From: Archangium violaceum Cb vi76
GTDB lineage: Bacteria > Myxococcota > Myxococcia > Myxococcales > Myxococcaceae
Direction of reading: 5' to 3'
DNA: 64,000 bases
Assembly (NCBI RefSeq): GCF_000733295.1
Contig: NZ_JPMI01000096.1
Location: 54,117-118,116 of the forward strand
The notes beneath the pieces were generated by a model. That model ran no database searches. It saw only the letters and a program-made list of their open reading frames with translations, and had not been told where the DNA came from. The position numbers were made by a program, and so were the translations under genes. Positions 60,374-64,000 of the stretch are shown piece by piece; position 1 is the first letter of the stretch; the number at the start of each line of letters is the position of its first letter.

Positions 60374-60619
60374 CAAGTCATCGATCCTAGATACCCTGTC
60401 GGGTCAGGGTCAAACGCCCGCCCCCCGCCATTCCCTCTCCTCATGGGGCCCGGTAGCCAGGGTGGGGTAGGTCCGGCACTCACTGAAAGCCGGGGGAGTT
60501 GCCGCGGGGCGGGTCCGTGCCGTTCCACCCCGGGCCCCGACCGCTCGGGCCGGGGGTGCGACCACTCCTGCACACGCCCGTGGACGTGGAGGGGTGGTGC
60601 CTCTACATTGCGCAGCCTC
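60374..60619. promoter_or_regulatory. Divergent region between kinase and uppS
   Basis: This 246-bp GC-rich gap has no convincing gene. It must contain the promoters for the kinase-pseudouridine synthase unit and for uppS-cdsA-rseP. I saw no clear consensus elements. Confidence 0.45.
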
Positions 60620-61417
60620 ATGGAACGCCCCGTGTCACCTCCCTCCGTGGCTGCTCTCGAGCGACTCGTCCAGGAACGGCCCCTGCCGCGCCATGTGGGT
60701 ATCATCATGGATGGCAACGGCCGGTGGGCGGAGATGCGCGGTCTGCCCCGGGAGGAGGGCCACCGCGAGGGCTCCAACAGTGTGCGCGAGGTGACCCGCT
60801 GCGCCCGGCGCGTGGGCCTCCAGGCCCTCACCCTCTACGCCTTCTCCTCGCAGAACTGGGCCCGCCCCGCCGAGGAGGTGGCCGCCCTGATGGACCTGCT
60901 GCGCGAGTACCTCGAGAGCGAGCGCGCGGAAATCCTGGAGAACGGCATCCGCCTCAACGCCATTGGCGAGGTGGAGAAGCTGCCGCGCTTCGTGAAGGAG
61001 CCGTTGGACCGGCTGCGGGCGGACTCGGCGGACAACAAGGGGATGGTGCTGACGCTGGCGCTGTCCTATGGCGGACGCGAGGAACTGGCCCACGCGGCGC
61101 GCCGCATGGCCGAGGCCGCCTGCAAGGGCGAGCTGACGCCGGCGCAACTGGACACCCAGACCTTCGAGTCCTACCTCTGGACGAACGGGCTGCCACCGCT
61201 GGATCTGGTGGTGCGCACCAGTGGTGAGCAGCGCATCTCCAACTTCCTGCTCTGGCAGCTGGCGTACGCGGAGCTGTGTTTCAGCGACGTCCTCTGGCCG
61301 GACTTCAGGACCGAGGCCTTCCTGCGCTGCCTGGCTCAATACCAGCAACGCGAGCGGCGCTTCGGCCTCACCTCCGCGCAAGTGAAGCGAGAGGACTCCC
61401 ACCGGGCCAAGGCGTGA
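60620..61417 (+). CDS. uppS: Isoprenyl (undecaprenyl diphosphate) synthase
   Basis: A 265-residue cis-prenyltransferase with MDGNGRWAEMRGL (catalytic Asp), SSQNW, YGGREELAHAAR and RTSGEQRISNFLLWQ. It makes undecaprenyl diphosphate, the lipid carrier for peptidoglycan and O-antigen. It is the first gene of uppS-cdsA-rseP, overlapping cdsA by 4 bp. Confidence 0.94.
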   Translation: MERPVSPPSVAALERLVQERPLPRHVGIIMDGNGRWAEMRGLPREEGHREGSNSVREVTRCARRVGLQALTLYAFSSQNWARPAEEVAALMDLLREYLESERAEILENGIRLNAIGEVEKLPRFVKEPLDRLRADSADNKGMVLTLALSYGGREELAHAARRMAEAACKGELTPAQLDTQTFESYLWTNGLPPLDLVVRTSGEQRISNFLLWQLAYAELCFSDVLWPDFRTEAFLRCLAQYQQRERRFGLTSAQVKREDSHRAKA

Positions 61418-62241
61418 ACGAGAAGAACAAGAACCTCGTCATCCGGACTGTATCGGCGCTCACCCTGCTGCCGCTGGTCATCTTCCTGTTGTTCAAGGGA
61501 GGTCTCTACAGCGCGGCCCTGTTGAGCGTCGCCGCCGCCATTTGCGCCAGTGAGTACTACCTCATCACCCAGAAGACGCTCTCGCCGGCGGCCTGGGTGG
61601 GGATCGTGCTCGCGGGCCTGTTGCCCGCCCTGACGTTGAAGGATCCGGCGCGCACCGGGGCGGGGGCCTTCTGGATCCTCGCCTTCTACCTGTTCTTCGC
61701 CTTCACCTACCACCTCATCCGGGGCCCGCTGCAGGACGCGCCCACGCGGGTGGCCCACCTGGTGACGGGCATGCTGTACGGCTCGGTGGGGCTCACCGCC
61801 GTGGCCGCCCTGCGGTTGATGCCGGACGGGATGGCGTGGTCCATCTCCGCGCTCGTCATCACCTGGGCCAACGATACCTCCGCCTACTTCGCCGGCCGCT
61901 TCCTGGGCCGCCACAAGCTCTACCCCGAGGTGAGCCCCAACAAGACCTGGGAGGGCTTCTTCGGCGGCATGGTGGGCTCGGTGGTGGGCATGTTCATCAC
62001 CCGGGGCTTCTTCTATCCCATGCTGACGGTGACGGACTGTCTGGTGCTGGGAATCCTGGGCGGCATCCTCGGCCCCATCGGGGACCTGTGCGAGTCCATG
62101 CTCAAGCGGGCCTACGGGGTGAAGGATTCCGGTGTGGCCATCCCGGGGCACGGCGGCATCCTGGACCGGATCGACGCGCTGCTCTTCAACGCGCCGCTGG
62201 TGTTCGTCTACGTGACCTTCGTGCGCGGGCTGCTTCCGTAG
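61414..62241 (+). CDS. cdsA: Phosphatidate cytidylyltransferase
   Basis: A 275-residue membrane protein with about eight helices and the CdsA signature ending GHGGILDRID, preceded by KTWEGFFGG. It makes CDP-diacylglycerol for phospholipid synthesis. A GTG start overlaps the uppS stop. The usual dxr gene between cdsA and rseP is absent here. Confidence 0.94.
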   Translation: MNEKNKNLVIRTVSALTLLPLVIFLLFKGGLYSAALLSVAAAICASEYYLITQKTLSPAAWVGIVLAGLLPALTLKDPARTGAGAFWILAFYLFFAFTYHLIRGPLQDAPTRVAHLVTGMLYGSVGLTAVAALRLMPDGMAWSISALVITWANDTSAYFAGRFLGRHKLYPEVSPNKTWEGFFGGMVGSVVGMFITRGFFYPMLTVTDCLVLGILGGILGPIGDLCESMLKRAYGVKDSGVAIPGHGGILDRIDALLFNAPLVFVYVTFVRGLLP

Positions 62242-62323
62242 CGGCCGCCGATTGTCCGGTTGGCAGGACTCCAGGCCGCGATGCGCATTGTCGGGCATGA
62301 GTCCCACGGTTAGTGTTGGCACC

Positions 62324-63955
62324 ATGCTTCAAGGTCCCGGTCTGTTCATCGTCCTGCTCGGCGTGCTCATCACCGTCCATGAGCTGGGCCACTTCCTCGT
62401 GGCCAAGGCCTGCGGGGTGAAGGTCCTCCGTTTCTCCATCGGGTTCGGGCCGAAGCTGTTCGGCTTCACCAAGGGGGAGACGGAGTACCAGGTGGCCCTG
62501 CTGCCCCTGGGTGGCTACGTGAAGATGGCCGGGGACACCCCCCACGAGGAGCTGAGCCCCGAGGACGCCCAGCGCGGCTTCCTCAACGCCGCGCCGTGGA
62601 AGCGCGCCCTCATCGTGGTGGCCGGGCCCGTCTTCAACCTGGTCTTCCCCGTCCTCATCTACTTCTTCGTCTTCTTCGGGCCGCACGAGACCATCTCCAC
62701 CCGGGTGGGGTACGTGGATCCCGCCATGCCCGCGGCCGCCGCCGGCATCCGGCCCGGAGACCGCATCGTCGCGGTGGATGGCGACAAGGTGCGGACCTTC
62801 GAGGAGATGCGCGAGGCCTTCGTCGGCCGCTTCGACCGCTCCATCCCCATCACCATCGAGCGCGATGGCAAGCAGCAGATCGTCAACGTGACGCCCAACC
62901 GCATCGTCGAGTCCTCTCCGGTGGACTCGGTGGAGCGGGGGCAGATTGGCGTGGCGCACACCAACCGGCCCGCCGTGGTGGGCGTGCCCCCGGGCTCGCC
63001 GGCCGCGCAGGCGGGGCTGAAGACCTTCGACCGCGTCCTGTCCATCAACGGGGTGGCCATCCCCGACGAGGCCGCGCTCAACGAGCAGTTGGCGAAGATG
63101 GAGGGAACGCTGGCGCTCACCGTGCAGCGGTTGGCGCCAGTGCCGGCCGGTGTGGTGACGGGGTACTCGCCCTCCGTGCACAAGGTGACGGTGCAGAAGC
63201 AGCCGGGTGCCGAGGGCTTCGCCGCCCTGGGGGCCCAGGCCGCGGACATCTACGTGGGCTCCGTGTTCCCGGGCAGCCCGGCGGAGAAGGCCGGCCTGCG
63301 GGTGGGAGATCAGCTCGTCTCCTTCAACGGTGAGCCGCTCCATTCTTTCAATGTCCTGGCCGGCAAGCTCAGCACCCTGAAGGAGCAGTCCTTCCAGCTC
63401 GGCTGGCGCTCGGCGGACGGCCAGGTGCGCACGGAGACGATCGCCCAGGCCTCCCACACCAGCAAGGACGAGATGGGCCAGGAGTCCTCCCGGCTCGAGC
63501 TGGGCCTGCGGCCCTGGCTGCCCTCGTCGGCGGAGCTGCTGCCCACGGACAAGGTGACGGTGACGCTCGGGGTGGGCGAGGCGCTGCGCGAGGCCGCCAC
63601 CGTGGTGCCCAAGATCGTCGGGCAGATGGTGAAGGTGATTGGCGGGCTCGTCACCGGCCAGGTGTCGCACAAGACGCTGGGCGGGCCGGTGATGATGTAC
63701 CAGCTGGCCTCCAAGAGCGTGGACCAGGGGTTGGACTACTTCCTCAACCTGATGGCCATCATCTCCATCAACCTGGGAGTGATGAACCTGTTGCCCATCC
63801 CCATCCTCGATGGCTTCCACCTGCTGTCCGCCTTCTGGGAAGGCATTCGCCGCCGCCCCATTCCGGTGCGCGTGCGCGAGGTGGCCAACGTCGTCGGCCT
63901 CGTGCTGCTGATGGCGCTGATGGGCATGGCGTTGATCAACGACATCACCCGCTAG
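62324..63955 (+). CDS. rseP: RIP metalloprotease RseP-like, three PDZ domains
   Basis: A 543-residue S2P-type intramembrane protease: HELGH in the first helix, a second metal site NLLPIPILDG near the C-terminus, and four or so helices. Between them are three PDZ-like units: AAAAGIRPGDRIVAV, AAQAGLKTFDRVLSI and AEKAGLRVGDQLVSF. E. coli RseP has two and is about 450 residues long. It cleaves anti-sigma factors after an initial cut. The ATG at 62324 begins the homologous part; ATG at 62297 is also in frame. Confidence 0.88.
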   Translation: MLQGPGLFIVLLGVLITVHELGHFLVAKACGVKVLRFSIGFGPKLFGFTKGETEYQVALLPLGGYVKMAGDTPHEELSPEDAQRGFLNAAPWKRALIVVAGPVFNLVFPVLIYFFVFFGPHETISTRVGYVDPAMPAAAAGIRPGDRIVAVDGDKVRTFEEMREAFVGRFDRSIPITIERDGKQQIVNVTPNRIVESSPVDSVERGQIGVAHTNRPAVVGVPPGSPAAQAGLKTFDRVLSINGVAIPDEAALNEQLAKMEGTLALTVQRLAPVPAGVVTGYSPSVHKVTVQKQPGAEGFAALGAQAADIYVGSVFPGSPAEKAGLRVGDQLVSFNGEPLHSFNVLAGKLSTLKEQSFQLGWRSADGQVRTETIAQASHTSKDEMGQESSRLELGLRPWLPSSAELLPTDKVTVTLGVGEALREAATVVPKIVGQMVKVIGGLVTGQVSHKTLGGPVMMYQLASKSVDQGLDYFLNLMAIISINLGVMNLLPIPILDGFHLLSAFWEGIRRRPIPVRVREVANVVGLVLLMALMGMALINDITR

Positions 63956-63979
63956 GCCCCTTGCTGACAACGCGGCCAT

Positions 63980-64000
63980 TTCCCCTCGCCCTCCGGGAGA
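63980..64000. repeat. Probable partial REP-like element at window edge
   Basis: TTCCCCTCGCCCTCCGGGAGA resembles the palindromic repeats elsewhere in the window but is cut by the edge, so this is tentative. Confidence 0.35.

Noticed and set aside
62316..62331. Sigma-54-like TGGCAC followed by TTCA
   Set aside because: The conserved GC of the -12 element is missing and the site overlaps the rseP start codon.

Overview
The window is high-GC DNA from a predatory delta-type bacterium, most likely a myxobacterium of the Cystobacterineae (Archangium, Cystobacter or Myxococcus relatives). The evidence is a locus resembling the M. xanthus gliding-motility genes gltK/gltB/gltA/gltC, a Sit-type polymorphic-toxin immunity gene with double CxxCG motifs, a eukaryote-like Ser/Thr kinase, large hybrid histidine kinases, many lipoproteins, and dense ATGA/GTGA gene overlaps. 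No rRNA, tRNA or CRISPR array was seen.

Layout. 1-1.5 kb: end of an arsenic resistance operon (Acr3 efflux pump and thioredoxin-type ArsC). 1.6-4.5 kb: a PAS hybrid histidine kinase overlapping an RsbQ-like alpha/beta hydrolase. 4.6-6.7 kb: purE-purK followed by ybaK. 7-8.4 kb: a VWA-domain protein. 8.4-12.9 kb: the gliding motility locus, with a lipoprotein divergent from two paralogous outer-membrane barrels and a TPR protein, closed by a clear terminator. 12.9-15.8 kb: plsX with a HAD-like protein and a sugar-nucleotide-type reductase. 15.8-23.4 kb: minus-strand genes for a small membrane protein, a multi-sensor histidine kinase, an M48 peptidase, an SDR and a tannase/feruloyl esterase. 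23.4-31 kb: a divergent periplasmic nitrate reductase (Nap) locus in which an NrfD/FeS/tetraheme module apparently replaces NapC/NapGH. 31-35.3 kb: an HSP90-like ATPase followed by a TPR protein.

35.5-39.5 kb is a scar zone. It holds a trypsin gene and a SitA-like toxin gene that have both lost their 5' parts and are joined head to head, an intact SitI6-type immunity gene, a citrate synthase gene broken by one extra base, and an IS3-type transposase lacking its orfA start. A 3' remnant of a second SitI6-type gene lies 15 kb downstream at 52 kb.

Between these marks, 39.7-52.0 kb carries a compact, co-directional 13-gene cluster of unfamiliar composition: a Gfo/Idh dehydrogenase, two DegT-type aminotransferases sharing an unusual CPxC motif, two NUDIX hydrolases (one NudK-like), an FAD oxidoreductase, a HAD phosphatase, a fatty-acid-desaturase-like protein, an MTA phosphorylase, a substrate-binding protein without a signal peptide, an MFS exporter, a hexose-6-phosphate mutarotase-like protein and an adenine phosphoribosyltransferase. 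My inference is an aminosugar- or nucleoside-type small-molecule pathway with its own exporter. This is the best candidate here for an undescribed system.

52-64 kb returns to housekeeping genes: a YjjX-like NTPase, a sugar epimerase, pcnB, a secreted protein, dinB, yjbQ, an RluA-type pseudouridine synthase, a Ser/Thr kinase, and the uppS-cdsA-rseP envelope operon. A REP-like palindrome family occurs in at least two good copies and probably two partial ones, and one copy encodes the C-terminus of the RluA-type protein.
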